A stretch of 64,000 nucleotides of DNA, from contig OX485803.1 of NCBI GenBank assembly GCA_950295325.1, positions 44,531,554-44,595,553 of the forward strand, in the 5' to 3' direction. The position numbers were made by a program, and so were the translations under genes. This DNA is from Polytrichum commune. Its lineage: Eukaryota; Streptophyta; Polytrichopsida; Polytrichales; Polytrichaceae. Shown here in pieces: positions 44,882 to 57,790 of the stretch. Position 1 is the stretch's first letter; every line of letters starts with the position of its first letter. Below the pieces are notes generated by a model. It saw nothing but the letters and a program-made list of their open reading frames with translations. It was not told the DNA's origin and did no database searches.

Positions 44882-45255
44882 TTAGCAGCAGCTTGATCAA
44901 TCTATTTGTGCAATTCTTGAGTCCGTAGGATCTCTCTGTTCACCCAACATCCGAAGCAGCTGCACCCAAGGAGCAGAGGCTGAGAACTAGAGTATTGATC
45001 CGTGGAGTACTATTTAGCTCAGAAATTAGAAGATTGAATTAGGACAGTAACAGAGAGTCACAAGCGAGCAGAAGTGCTGCTTCAATCTTATAAATTTTGT
45101 CCTCTTAATGTTTTTTAAAAACAAAAACAAAAAAAACAAAAAAAAACTTAAGAGCAGCTTGTGCAAGATTTATTAAGTAGTCTTTACGATCTGTCTGTTC
45201 CCCCAAAATCTTTATAAGCAGAGGCTGAGAAGTAGTAGTAGAGGAATATTCATCG
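44882..45255 (+). promoter_or_regulatory. Promoter/5' leader of the transporter gene with an internal duplication
   Basis: Two diverged blocks, about 44885-45000 and 45150-45255, share AGCAGCTTG, TCTCTGTTCACCCA versus TCTGTCTGTTCCCCCA, and GCAGAGGCTGAGAA(C/G)TAG. The second block runs to the ATG. An A-rich stretch (45115-45146) separates them. Transcription start and TATA box are not assigned. Confidence 0.45.
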
Positions 45256-45520
45256 ATGGGCACTGCAAGTTGTTTGCGAGGAGGCTTGGGTGAGGCGGGC
45301 AGAGTGCAGGAGGCGCCTGCAGATGTAGAGGGAGATGCTGGAGGTGGTGATGGTGGCTGGGTGATGGAGAAGCTGTCTGTGGATGAGATGCTGCAGAAAT
45401 GGGTAGGGGAGATGGGACGCGCCCAGCTGTGGCACTTCACTATGGTTAGCTTCGCCTGGACCATCCATGGCCTCCAGAACTTTGTCATGATCTTTGCGGA
45501 CCGAGATCCTGCCTGGCAAT
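45256..45520 (+). CDS. Transporter exon 1
   Basis: It encodes the Gly/Glu-rich N-terminus, the amphipathic segment LSVDEMLQKWVGEMGRAQ and helix 1 (FTMVSFAWTIHGLQNFVMIF), ending at AWQ plus the first base of a Cys codon. A stronger-looking donor (GTAAGT) at 45648 would leave the frame out of phase and add non-OCT sequence, so the GTGTCA donor at 45521 is preferred. Confidence 0.75.
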
Positions 45521-48500
45521 GTGTCAATCCTGCACCCTTCCCATCAAATTATACTATAACAGGCAAGAATCGTATCTTTCCCTGGACCTCTTATTCCCAC
45601 TACAACGTGATTCATGTTCCATTTGGTCCCCATTCGGTTTTTTTGATGTAAGTAGGGTCAGTAAGATAGTATGCGAGTGTTATTCAGTCACTTTGCTTAA
45701 TGATCTGGGGTAGGTGCAGATCTAAGAACAAACACCATAAAGACACATTTTTAATGAGATTGGATTACATCTTCAATTTCTATAAATTACTCTACACTCA
45801 ATAGTGATTCGTGAACACAATTGGGGGATTTATGCATTTATTTAAAGACTCAACACACATGTACTTTTGACACCCATAACTAAATAAGGGGAGATATGAT
45901 TTTCAATCCAAATTTTGTTGATGTTTCATCATAGATTTGGTAATGCAACATGATTTCAAGACCTGAATTTGATGAATAGCAGGTGCAGAACAAGAAAAAC
46001 GTACTGAATAACACCCTCATACCTTAGTAGCTAGGCCCTCGACGCACAGTTACTATTTGATAGAAAATATAAACGATTAGATCTTTGCATGTTCTATCAC
46101 CTGCTTTGTATATTACAATTTCTGCCCCCTAACTGACCATCTCCAGCTTCAAGACCTTGCAACGCCAGGTGAAACAAAATATATATAAGAGTAAACTGCA
46201 AGCAACTTGGGCTGAGAAAAGTGCCCGTAAAATTCAGCTCTAGATCGGTGACATTCTAGTTTGTCAAATTTGTCAATCTTCAAGAACGCCAGCTGGTTCG
46301 CATCAAAAGAATTACTCAGGGGGATAAAGATGGTCTCAACAATCATTTACATCACTAATTCCTAAGTAGATCTTAACTGAAGGTTGCATGATCCCCACAC
46401 ACACAAACCACATACATATAAGGTTTGTGGGTGTCATTCGGTCTGTTATTGATGTCCTCCAATTTCTGAAGATAGGGTTTACACAACTAAACTTGTGTTG
46501 CATTAGGAAATCCACAACCAAGCATCAGCGATAATCAGATTGAAAGTCAACCTCCCTTGATTTAGTTATGGTTTTCGGATGTGTATGTTGGTTCTTCAAT
46601 TAAATACCAAGGTCCTCCCAATTGTTTCCACGATTGAGTGTGGACTGGTTATTAAAAATTCGAAGTTGGAGTGCAACCTCTTATCAAAAAAAAATTTGTC
46701 TTTATGGTGTTTATTCCTATGATCCTCACCTAACCACACACCATTCAAATATAGGTGTCCTATCAAGAAAAGTGATTGAATATCACCCGCAGCATAATTG
46801 CGATTACATTGTCAGAGATTTCTGTGATACATGATCCAGTGTATGTGATCTCTGCTGTGTTTTCACCTTATGTATCCCCGCATGAAGTACTAATTCTGAT
46901 GAGATCGGAATTACAGGTTCTTCGACTGCATGCACACCTTCCTCGTCGATTTGTGCGATGGAGCGTTCTTCCTGGGAGTGGGTAGGGGGGAAAGGGGTGA
47001 CCACAGTGGCCGAATGGGACCTCATTTGCGGCGACCAGTACAAGAAAGGATTGGCTCAGACGGTCTTCTTCATCGGCCTCTTGTTCGGTAAGCATTGTCC
47101 GTGTAATTTAGTGTGTGGTTTTCGGATGGGTTCTAGATTCAGAACCCAAAACCTCGGGTTCGAAACTCTCAGTCCCTTTAGATCAGCTGTTTCTGATGCT
47201 TCTAGTTAATTAATGATTTGTTACAACACAAAGAGGACCAGCAACACGCTTGGTGAGAAAGAGGGCATTGGAGGGAATCTATTCACACCATTTGTGTCTG
47301 AATTAGGAAAGGTAATTTTACACCAATCTCAGGGGAGATTTGAGTACAGTCGGTCTAGATACAAGTGTTTCCAAGTTCTATTAAGTGACATGCAAGTTGA
47401 TATATTCTGTTTCTTTCATTAATTTAAGGCATATTCCACACATTTCTCTAATACATTAGTCCATTTGTATCAAGTCTTTAACTTAAACTGATCATTTCTC
47501 AAACTCAACCGACCCATTCTGTAACTAGCAGTTGGATCTCTCCATTCCGAAACATTACTCAGCTGATGAGCTGTGTTCATGGTCCCCAGTAGATTCAAGA
47601 AAAAGCCTCCGGAATACCAGTGCTTCAGACTGAATTTCAACCAGGCCAGCTGAACACAGTTCATCAGCTGAGTAATGCTATGTCTTCGTTGACACTTTCA
47701 GATATTGTTTTTAGATCTAATTGGAAGCAAGTTTCCTACAGCAGGGGCAACGAATGGGGATAATCGACCTCAAGTTACAGAGTTCGAGAAATAACCGGTG
47801 GAAGTTCGAGACCTTGGGAAAATAACCTATCATTTAGAGGAACCTGTAGAATATACCTCAAATTGATAAAGAAAAACCGGAAGATCACAACATGTAACCG
47901 GTTGGACTTGGAAACATTGGGATTTCGACCGATTATGCCCAACATGCATATTGCGTGTGTGTAGCACCTGGACTGTTGGTGTAAAAAGAAAAATGTTCGG
48001 TACATTCTGTTTTAGCATGTGGTGTGGGGTGAATCTAGATTCAAAACCTGAGACCCAAATCCCCAGCTTTTAAGATTCATCTCTGAATGTCAAACCCTAA
48101 GGGCATGCCCAGGAGAGATAGTAAGCAACCCGCCAAAAATAATGTATTATATGGTGTTTAGGGTGTTTGGGGAGCCCTCCATCTTGGGCGGGGCAGCTCA
48201 TCTTGAGTCAGAGCCCACCAAAGCCTAGGCATACCCCCGGTATAATTAGGAAGCAATCAATAAGACAACGACACCTATTATCTGACATGGGATAAAGTAG
48301 GATATCGGAGTATATGATATTAAAGTAATCTCTTGGCGGGCCGGAGGAGGGTCGCCATATGAACCATTTATGGCGTTGGAAGGCCTTTACTATACCCGGG
48401 CCGGTTCTAAATTATGCCAGACCGGACATTGGTGGGGCTCAATTTATGCCGGTACCGCCACCTAAGAACCCGGGATGCCCCATTTTTGGCGTTGGCATGC

Positions 48501-51500
48501 CCCATGGCGAGGCTGCTGGGGACGCCCTAAGTATGTCAATGGAAACCGTAACTACGCTACCAGAGCAGGGGTTTCAAAACATCAAACATTTACGGTGGAT
48601 AGTTCGTGTACTCATGTAGATATATACAAATCTCATTGTGGCAATGATTTCCACAAGCGAGATTCAAGTTATCTGCAAAGTATCTCAAAAAGGGATCAAA
48701 ATAGGAGTTTCATGCCTCTTTGAGTCACTTTTCCATCAAGAGCTCCTTAGAGCATTTTGTGTTGGAGCTTCATTTTGAAAGTTGGGTGAAACTTCTTGGA
48801 CCTTGAGTTCCAGTCCAAAAGAAATTAGAATTTAAAATAAGGTGTGGTCCTTGGGTAACTGTCATCCTAAATCCCAAGTTGGATTTGCAAGGTTAGCTTG
48901 GTCAACTGATCCTAGTATGACAAGTTTAAAGCCGGTTCTTTCATAGCCTAAGTTCATTAATTTAGCATGTTAAATTAAACCTTAAGAAAAATTGGATGAA
49001 TCTATGCATAAACTCTTAAATTTACCTTCTAGTCAAACTCACCCAAAGTTTGTAACATTGTCAAGCTCCACTTGTGATTTTAACCTAGGGATGGCGATAA
49101 TGCAACCAAGGGTTGAGAACAATCATCTTGTGATTCTCAAAAAACGTTGGCGTCAATATCGGTGTCATGCCAAGGTTCCCATGGAATATGCCATCTCTTT
49201 TATTTAGAATGGGTGATGAGGGAGCACAAGGTGATGGATGATGGCACAATAATATTATATTTGATCTGATGACGTTATGGATAACTCTATTGTGTAATGT
49301 GTGCAACACCGCCGGATTAAATTCATGCAGGAGCAGGATTGTTTGGCAACCTTTCAGACGCAAAACTAGGGCGAAAGAGGGCATTGTGTTTGGCTTGTTC
49401 CTTAACAGCCATTTTAGGAATGAGCACCGCAGCCGCACCGAATTATTGGGTATACTTAACCATGAAATCATTAATTGGGATTGCAACGGGAGGAGTGGGG
49501 CTCACATCCTTTGTGCTCGCCACAGAGCCCATCGGTCCATCGCGGAGGGGCCAAGCGGGCATGTCAGCCTTCTACTTCTTCTCATTTGGCATCATGGCCG
49601 TCCCTGTGTTCTCATCATGGACCAATTCATGGAGGGCCCTCTACATCCAAGCGTCCCTCCCTGCTGTGGTTTATTGTCTCCTAGTGTTGCCCTTCGTGTT
49701 CGAGTCACCCCGCTGGTACTTGGTCCATGGCCGGTTGGAGGAAGCCATGGTTGTGTTGCGTTCCTTCGCCACTCTCAATGGGAAGTTTGTGCCAGAGTGG
49801 GTGGGATTGAGGACTGATTTCATCACCATAGCCAACCAAGCTGGCAATGACAGTACTACACTACATCCACTTCTCTTGCATGAAGCAACTGCACCCATTG
49901 TAGATGAGAAGGTGACTATTCATGGTAATGATAACCAACTTCTTTTGTTTATTATGCTTCGTATTTTTTTTTCTTTCATGAACCCAACATTGTATAAAGT
50001 TGTTCGTGAATTGGTGGCAAAAGAGAGGGTTGAAACCATGAGTTTCCGGTGAACCTTCGTCAAATCCTGTTCTTAATATGTTTTGTAAAGACCTAAAGCA
50101 AATTCAAGGAAGACTATGCTATATGTCAAGAAAAGAAGATTCACGAGTTTAGGTCATATCTTGAGTTTGAATGATTGAAACACCCTTAAAATAGACCACA
50201 CCCTCTTCCATGTGGGCCGGGGTGACATACATCCTCCTCCTTTGTCAGGCCGAATTTGATGTCAACCTCTTGTTATTTGAGTCTATAAGAAAAGTCCATG
50301 ACTCATAATGTAACTTCATAATTAAGGTCCATAAACTGCCTTTTCTTTCTAGGTGAGCCCATTATCACCTTTAATACCCTCTTGGAGGTTTAGATCCCTT
50401 CAACTACATGATAACACAAGGAATGATTGTAATGATATTACCATATCATCCTTAAGCCTGTGTAAGCTTGACTCTTTCTACTTAAAATGGCACACCCCCT
50501 ACTAGTCCTCACCTCATTATGAGCCTCGTTTAAGAGGTGTAGCTTCACACATTCTCAATTTGAGGTTTAAAATCCCACAATTATCTCTCACATGCTTGCA
50601 TCAAAGACCCTTTTATTATTTTTTCCACATAATTTACACTTTTACAAAGTTCAATAATTGTTATGGTATTATTCAATCCATAACATGTATGACAAGGTTT
50701 TTAATTTTGAAAAGACAATCTCATCATGAATTGTAAACAAATTTTGAGTCAGACATGAATTGTTTTTAGAATCTCCTTGACTTATGTTGGATATGAGAAT
50801 GTGGGAACATGTGTTAGGGTTTGTAGTCCTAAAGTGGTCTCTACTCTTAGATGGTTTCTAGCATATAAGTACATGTTCAAGTCTGAAATGTACATATATG
50901 AAAGAAAACTATTTAAGAAAATCTATGGGCACCACTTCAAGAATTCATCAGATATTCAATTTCATTCCCAAATAGCAATACTAACTCTCATGTTCCTCAT
51001 TTGGATTTGCTAATGTCTTCATGTAAGTTCCTTGGATCGTCAAACCCCTACATATGTTGGAATGCTCGAAGTATCCACGTTAGGTACACTTGACTCATTT
51101 GTAAAGATGAAGTATTGAAATGGAAAAACATTGAAGGAGTATCTAGATCATGTTTGTATAATATATGTATGTCTACCATCTTCATTGATGTTAGGCAAGT
51201 GGGATGACCACAAAACAACTACTTTGCCATCATTTAATGCTCGATTTATGTTAACCAAAAAAGGGGGGTCTCCTTACAAAGAGCTCAAATAATGAATGAT
51301 AGGACTCTAAAAAGGAAAATCTTAATGCATGCATTTGATCACAGGATATAATAAGAAAATTTCAACACCATACTATACCAACTATTCAATCTAACATTTG
51401 GTGATAATTGTCTTAGTACGTCCAGGTTCCAACTCCATGCTTCAATGTGAGCTTATAAATAATAAGTTGCTAGCGCCTTATTGTGCTGATGCCCCCACGT

Positions 51501-53521
51501 CGTTGTTTTTTTTTTAATACAGGAGTTGCCCCTCATCCGGTGCCATGTGGCGGCACCCTAGTGGACGTCATCCGGTGGCCCACGACGAGGTGGCGCCTCG
51601 TCATCATGTCGGTGATCTGGTTTTGCACCAACGTCGTGTACTATGGGATCAACCTCAACATTGTCAACATGGGATTCAACATCTACATGGGCGTCTTCAT
51701 TAACGGAGCGATCGAAATCCCCGCCTACTTCATCACCGCGCTACTCCTTGAGAGAGTGGGAAGGAGGAGGCTCTTGAGCTCGGCTCTCGTGCTCACCGGC
51801 GTTGCATGTCTTGTGGCGTCCCTCCTCTTCGACGCCACCACCACCACATCCATGACAAGTGCTTTTGCTACACCCACCACCATTGATAGTCCGAGCTTCA
51901 CAAACCCTAATTCGGGCATCTCGGGTAAGAGTAGTGCAACATCTCTCTCCCTTGTTGTTTACACCAAGTTGTTTACTTCATGTTAGGTATCTATATCCGA
52001 AATCGAAGATGAACCTAAAACCGGTGTAACCGTCTGGGCTTGGGGTTGTGGCGTCCTTGGAAACTCATCCATCGTGGCTGAAGGGGTCCTGGTGACAAGA
52101 AGTCATGAAGAGTTTGAAGGCCGAGTCATTTCCGTTGAATGCCCATTGAGTCCTGTGTTGGATTAATTTTGGGGTTTTTGATGTTGACTTCAAAGTCGAA
52201 CGTGGTTTAGACATAATAGTTTTTAGGCTATAGAGTGGTTCGTTACATTTTCACTATCCAACCTAGTTCTTGACCTATGAGTTGACCTAGACAGTTCTAA
52301 CTATGAATCCCTAGCCCCATGTTGTGTACTAGACTCATGCATTCGAAGGCCTCAAATGTATGATTTTAGTACACGGTGTTGATTTCATGTTTGGTAAAAC
52401 TTGATTTTTGGATATGCATACCTATTAAATGCTTCTAATGAATTGATGCTTTGACATTTTGCAAAGAGAATCAAGAAGCTTGGAAAGTGGGCATTGAGAC
52501 AAGAATTCATTATTCCCATTTGTCTGGGAACCGAGAAAAAGTTTATATTTTTAGATTTTATTGTTTCAAGAACTTCAAATTTTACCAATTCAAATCTAAC
52601 AAGAATTCAAATAACGTTACTATCTAGGACCGCCCACCTAGGTGTTTATTTCACATCCAAGAAAGTTTATAATATTCCGTAGGAAATGCTTGGAAATGCT
52701 TCCAATACAAAACCACATAACATAACTCATAATTCTATGTGCTAGACTTAAGTAGACCCTTGGCAGTGGCAATGCTTTGTGATTTATGCCCGCAAAGTTT
52801 TCCGTAGATCATATCACTGAGGAATATCATGTACTTAGGAATCAGCAGGGTAGTCATACCAAAGTTAAGTTATTACACCAGATTCCATCATAACTCTTAA
52901 GCTAAGAGCCTCTGAAACATGTAAATCTATCACTATGGTAGATTTACGGATTCTCAAGTGACGCAAGACCATTGTCAAGCCTAGTTCATATGCTTGTAGT
53001 GAATAACACTAGGATGGGTGACTTCTTCACAACTTTGCATCCAATCGTCCCGTCCCCATCACAAGAAAAGTCTTTGAACATTATTGTAAAAACGGGCTTG
53101 CAATCACGTTAGTGAAAACACTAATTTAAGATTTTCTTTTTCTTTTTCTTACTCAGGAACCATGATTTGGAGGCTAGTGTGTGGGGCGGTGGGCGTCTTT
53201 GGCATTGCTGGGGCATATAATTTGATTTACATATACACGCTCGAGCTCTTCCCCACCGTGGTTCGCAATGTGGCGCTTGCGTTCACTACACAAGCGGCTG
53301 GGGTGGGTGCCATCCTCGCCCCAACAGTCGTCTCCCTTGCCCATATCCACCCTTCTATCCCATTCGCAATTTTTGCATCGGTTGCGCTTTCCAATGCATG
53401 CCTAGGTGCCTGGCTACCCGAGACGGTGGACCAACCGCTTTGGGAGACAATTGAAGAGCTAGAACGTCAAGAATTGGGGGCCAAGGCTACTACCCCTGTA
53501 ATTATTAATCCTCAACCATGA
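45256..53521 (+). CDS. Organic cation/carnitine transporter, MFS family (598 aa, 5 exons)
   Basis: Exons 45256-45520, 46917-47087, 49331-49924, 51523-51924 and 53157-53521. All introns are GT-AG and all junctions are phase 1, giving one continuous frame of 1,797 bases. Plant OCTs are 12-helix carriers of the plasma membrane or tonoplast that move carnitine, polyamines and other cations. Visible hallmarks: a Cys-rich extracellular loop and TVAEWDLICGD after helix 1; MFS motif A GNLSDAKLGRKRAL at residues 151-164; ESPRWYLVHGRLEEA from residue 270; the matching loop ERVGRRRLL near 420; and LELFPTVVRN near 506. The length is slightly above the usual ~520 because of longer termini. The start ATG has G at +4 and lies before an acidic, Gly-rich N-terminus. 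Exons are much richer in GC than introns. It is the only intact gene in the window. The exact substrate cannot be told from sequence. Confidence 0.9.
45705..45870 (+). repeat. Copy of the ~180-bp dispersed repeat family (intron 1)
   Basis: GGTAGGTGCAGATCTAAGAA, CAAACACCATAAAGACACA and AATGAGATTGGATTACAT match the family. CACAATTGGGGG marks its distal end. Confidence 0.6.
46570..46770 (-). repeat. Copy of the ~180-bp dispersed repeat family (intron 1)
   Basis: On the minus strand: GACACCTATATTTGAATGGT, GTGTGGTTAGGTGAGGATC and CACCATAAAGACAAA. It ends AACAATTGGGAGGACC. Two family members in opposite orientation thus sit in the same intron. Confidence 0.6.
46917..47087 (+). CDS. Transporter exon 2
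   Basis: It follows the acceptor ATTACAG, encodes SSICAMERSSWEWVGG, TTVAEWDLICGDQYKKGLAQ and the start of helix 2 (VFFIGLLFG), and ends at G|GTAAGC. The Trp-Glu-Trp and ICGD segments are characteristic of plant OCTs. Confidence 0.85.
47553..47677. repeat. 27-bp inverted repeat in intron 2
   Basis: CATTACTCAGCTGATGAGCT plus GTGTTCA at 47553 is mirrored at 47651-47677 with one mismatch, around a 71-base spacer. It may be the ends of a very short foldback element. Confidence 0.75.
47811..47945. repeat. Dispersed repeat shared with 25010-25130
   Basis: CAACATGTAACCGGTTGGAC and GGATTTCGACCGATTATGCC match the first copy. It lies in intron 2 of the transporter. Confidence 0.6.
48108..48515. mobile_element. 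Possible GC-rich MITE in intron 2
   Basis: The region is bounded by GGGCATGCCCAGG and, inverted, GGGGCATGCCAACG. Both ends carry CGCCAAAAAT a short way inside. The GC content is far above the surrounding intron. The duplication at the insertion site is not clear, so this is tentative. Confidence 0.35.
49331..49924 (+). CDS. Transporter exon 3
   Basis: The largest exon. It carries MFS motif A, helices 3-6 (for example TMKSLIGIATGGVGLTSFVL and FYFFSFGIMAVPVFSS), the ESPRW loop and the start of the central cytoplasmic loop (TLNGKFVPEW). Acceptor CATGCAG, donor G|GTAATG. Confidence 0.9.
51523..51924 (+). CDS. Transporter exon 4
   Basis: It follows AATACAG, encodes TRWRLVIMSVIWFCTNVVYY (helix 7), helix 8 (GVFINGAIEIPAYFITALLL), the ERVGRRRLL loop and helix 9, then a Thr/Ser-rich loop unusual for the family. 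Donor G|GTAAGA. Confidence 0.9.
53157..53521 (+). CDS. Transporter exon 5
   Basis: It follows ACTCAG. It encodes helices 10-12, with IYTLELFPTVVRNVALAF and FAIFASVALSNACLGAWLPE, then a cytoplasmic tail with DQPLWETIEELERQE typical of plant OCT C-termini. TGA stop at 53519-53521. Confidence 0.9.
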
Positions 53522-53567
53522 TCCAAGTAATTTTGGTTGGACGTCATTGAGCTCATTTCAGAGCTTG

Positions 53568-53573
53568 AATAAA
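53568..53573 (+). terminator. Polyadenylation signal of the transporter gene
   Basis: AATAAA lies 47 bases after the stop codon, a normal distance for a near-upstream element in plants. Confidence 0.5.
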
Positions 53574-53599
53574 GGCAAACACTTGTTAATGCAACACAT

Positions 53600-55560
53600 G
53601 AAACATGTGAGCACCTACTTCTTGGTGGTTTTGCAACCAACAACTTCATAAAAAGTGACACAAACCTTCCATGTCCACGATCAACTGAGAATGATGCTTC
53701 ATTTCGAGAGACTCGGCTACGACTTCCATGAAGGAGGCACCCAATAAGTTGAAGAAATTTGTTACCCCATCTACCACCCAAGACCCTTGATCCAATTTTG
53801 ATGTTGCTATTATAGAGTTTGAATGCCCAATTTTTATGTTTCTTAAATGACTAATTGAGGACATGTGTGAGTGCCCATATTGTGAAACATGGGAGTGGTG
53901 GGGAATCGTAGTTCGGAAATGTTGCCAATTAATGTGAGGGCATTTCATGGTTGTTAAATGAGCAAGAAAATCTTGTGCTTGGAAATCATAGACTTATCCC
54001 ACAAACCCAAGTTTGTCACTATTTCTCCATATACATTTGCAAGCATCTAAAAAATGAGAGTGCTTGACATTGGCCACAAGACCCACATCTTTTTGAAAAA
54101 AAATGCCAATACAACTTAGTTTTCCTATCTGCTTGCCTGTCCAATTATAAGGTGTAAACTTGTTATTGTTGGGTTTTTTAAGTGCCACATGTTATCATGT
54201 GATTGAATGGAACCTTTTCAAAGATGGTGTGGAAGCAAAAATGAGTTTTGGCAGAGACATGCCCATTCACACATGAACATACAATGTGACTATCCACAAC
54301 CTCAAATTGCCTTTGATTGCCACCATGATAGCTTTGGAAAGAGATTTACCTTGTCACTTAGCAAATATACTAGAATTTGGCTTCTCCTTATATGCATCAC
54401 TTTATGGACAATTTATGTTGAAAGGACTGACCTTACCTTCGACAAAACTAGGCTAAAATGAAACGGGATGAGAAGAAAGTTAATCAAACCATTTAGCAAG
54501 GGATCCTCAAGGGATCCTTGTTGATGCATGCATTGCATGCAAGAAGACCTTAAAAGAAATGAAAAAGACCACATCAACAACAAAGCCCTTGACAACTTCG
54601 ACATGACATGAGGGGCTAATAAATTCCGCAACCATAAGTCGAATGCTAAGAACATGTTGTGGAATATTAGGATGCCTAATGTGTGCTCTATTGATTATGC
54701 TTAGAAACCTCTTCTTCTTAGGGTTGTGCATAGTGTGTTCAAATGGGTGTACTTGAAAGAGTTTTCCTCACTCTTTTTTGGGCACCAATGATCAAGTATG
54801 TTTTTTGGCAATGGAATGAACTTGTTTGATTGTTCTCAATAAATAATAAACAAATTGGATATATGTCTATATTAGCTTTAAGGGTTGTCACATGTGATGG
54901 CATGACTATCACAAGTGGTGGGACGAGGATAACAAAGAATTTTCATTTTTTTTAAATAGTTGATTAGCTGACATTGGTTGATTCTTTGACCTAGAAATTC
55001 AAGACGACTCAACAAGTTAATTTTTTGGGTTTTTTTTTTTTTTTTGTGGGACAAGATAACTACACTAATTATCTCAATTAGTGTGTGTTAATATTCAAAG
55101 TTACGCAATGCAATAATGTCTTACTCAAGATTTCAGTTTTTACTAATGAAAGTTCAATAAGTTCTTCGGACATTATAGAACATACATGACTTTGCTTGGT
55201 AAAGTATTATAGTTACAAACAATAATACTTTAAATAAATAGTTACAAACACCATGTAACTCTGAATAGTAACATGCATTAATGGGGATAATTAGTGTAGT
55301 TGAAGTGATGTGGAGTAATAAGATTGGAAGGTTAACTAGTCAACTCAAAAGTGAAGGTTGACTTGCATTTTAATTAATCAACTAGACTAATCATGTCAAT
55401 TGGACCAGTCAAATTCAAAATTTTCCAATTTTTTTGTGGGTAGACCAACATGTTGATTGGTCTGCTAACATGACACTCATTGATTGGTCAAATTTTCCCT
55501 ATACGGGTTTTTGAAAATGTTTTAAACCTTGTCGAATATTTGCATGGTATATGGCAAGCC
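53600..55560. other. No gene recognised
   Basis: AT-rich sequence. Two perfect 16-base inverted arms (AACTACACTAATTATC at 55058-55073 and its complement at 55286-55301) may bound a small MITE. Near 54480-54535 there are short palindromes (AAGGGATCCTCAAGGGATCC, GATGCATGCATTGCATGC). A poly-T run lies at 55030-55045. Confidence 0.4.
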
Positions 55561-55574
55561 TTATAGGTAAGAAA

Positions 55575-55700
55575 ATACATTTAAAAAAAACAAACATGTG
55601 TCATAATGAGATTGGACTATGAGCTCAATATATAGACACCATTCTAAGTTCAATAATGAACACAATTGAAATGTCCTATGCAGTTTTCTATAAAGAAAGA
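55575..55700 (+). repeat. Copy of the ~180-bp dispersed repeat family
   Basis: ACAAACATGTGTCATAATGA, GATTGGACTATGAGCTCAA and TATAGACACCATTCTAAGTT match the family. The copy at 57655 is the closest relative. Confidence 0.6.
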
Positions 55701-55759
55701 ATCCGCAATTTGGCCTCTTAGAATTTTTGCATCTTAACTCCAAGTATGAAGCTTTATAA

Positions 55760-57640
55760 TGACAATCTTTATGGTTTACGATTTCTCACTAGATATGATG
55801 ATTCTTAATCTGATCCAAAGGCCCAAAATTGTCTAAGAAATTGGAAGTATCCACAATTGGGCCACATACCATAGAGATTCAAATCTTCATGCCATCAAGG
55901 TCTGTCCATATCTTTTGGTGACAATAGACATATCTCATGTGATAATTTCGCTTGTACCAATTTGAATTCAAGTCATGGTACACCCATAATTGAATGCAAT
56001 GCCCCATCATAAATGAAAGTATTGCCATATTATTTGAATGCACATAATTCATCATAATATTACTCAACGATGTGGACCCTCAAAATATAACAATGGGATG
56101 TTGGGAGTTCAATTTGAATCTAAATCTCCGTGAACTTATTTTATTATGATGGTTGAGCTGTTGAAATAACAGTGTATAAAAACATGCTCAGGAACATCTT
56201 GCTAAGCTCGAATTATATATTAATGCAACGAAGAGGAGGCTTTGGGCTTGCTACCTGCTGCCATGGTTGTGGTCACTGGAATTTCTCAACCATGACCCAA
56301 GTAATTCGGGTTGAAAACTTGAACTAGTATTTGTCACCCTCAGACACGTAGTAGACAAGGATTTAGATGTTGTGAAGTTGGCGTGAAGTATATAGCTTCC
56401 AAATGGAAGTTCTAAACTTCATGACATCAAGGTCTCTGTATATGTTCTGGCGACAGGAGACACAGTGAATGTACTTACAAATTTCGCTCCAACCTCTGGT
56501 AACTTTACAGTGGTGGACATTTGAAATACATGTGAATCAAATTTAATGCCCGGCATGAGGAATTATGTCCCACAATGTCTGAAGAGAATATGAAGGTGTC
56601 CATCATGAAACCACATACTTAAAACATCAGCACTTCACTTAATTTCTGGTGGAATTGGCTAATGTGGATTTTTTCTGCATTTCATAAGTGCAAAAGCCAA
56701 CGGCAAACCCCCCTTCCCCCCCCCCCCCCCCCCCAAAAAAAAGAAAAAAGCATTTCAAGTGACATTGACCTCTGTAAAGATTTTCTTGCCTTCTACTTTA
56801 CAGTGTGCTGTCTCAAATTTTCCAGCCATACCCCTTGATAGGGGATAGAGTGAACAAAACTGTGACCCAGAACTTGTGACACATGATTGCAATTCCTGCC
56901 AAGTGACAACTTTGGCTTTGGATTTATTTTATTTTATTTTATTTTTTGTTTGAGACAAATGAAACTTGGCTTTTGAATTTTGAGCTAACATATTGAGCTT
57001 AAGCAGGATTACATGTAGGTTTAATGAAGCTTACCAAACAAGCACGATCAAGACAGTTGACATATATATCATCTATATTCTGGGGGACTATTGTGCAATT
57101 CGAGGGATCCCTCAGCACAGGCTTAGAGTGTCAGCTCTATTTTAAATAAAATTGCTACAGCACAAGTATGTCTATGATGTACGTATGTTTCCAAGATGTC
57201 TGACATTTTGAAAATCCCAAGATTTTCTGCAACCATTATCTTAGAGCAGGCCTAACATCTGCCTGACCATCGACCTTTGATTTCCTACCTTTTGTGTCTT
57301 GCATGAATGTGTTCATATCGTATTTGGCCTCATGGATGATTGGATTTTGCAGCTCAAGCATTTCAGTCACCAGCTATATCTAGTATTAAATATTGTGAAT
57401 CTGAGACCTCCTAAATTTAAATGTCATAAGTACAGTCTAGACACTCCATGAATTTGCTCATACATGCTCCATGCTACTCCCCATAGCAGGTTTCATCACA
57501 ACAAACGCCTAGGACCTGAAGATTTTACATAAGCAACATGGGTAACCACACCAAGCATTGAAGCAACTCTTGTGATATGCAGTCAACCTGGATGCTCGTT
57601 AATGTATTTAAGCCTTACGTGGTCACTCTTCTTACCAGAT
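55760..57640. other. No gene recognised
   Basis: AT-rich sequence with no credible coding frame or splice pattern. A run of about 20 C (56713-56734) followed by poly-A is a likely assembly weak point. Confidence 0.4.
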
Positions 57641-57654
57641 ACCTACTATACTAT

Positions 57655-57790
57655 ATAGCCAGGGTTGTAGTTAAGAACAGACACTAAAACAATAGATGTT
57701 ACAATGAGATTGGACTACGTGCTCAAAATATAGACACCATTGTAAGTTCCATAATTGGGAGAGTTCCATAATTGTGATCACTTAAGGAGG
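57655..57790 (+). repeat. Copy of the ~180-bp dispersed repeat family
   Basis: GTTAAGAACAGACACTAAAA, CAATGAGATTGGACTACGTG and TATAGACACCATTGTAAGTT match the copy at 55575-55700. Confidence 0.6.

Noticed and set aside
49269-49817. 182-codon plus-strand frame within transporter exon 3
   Set aside because: Out-of-frame shadow of the transporter exon, which has the MFS motifs.
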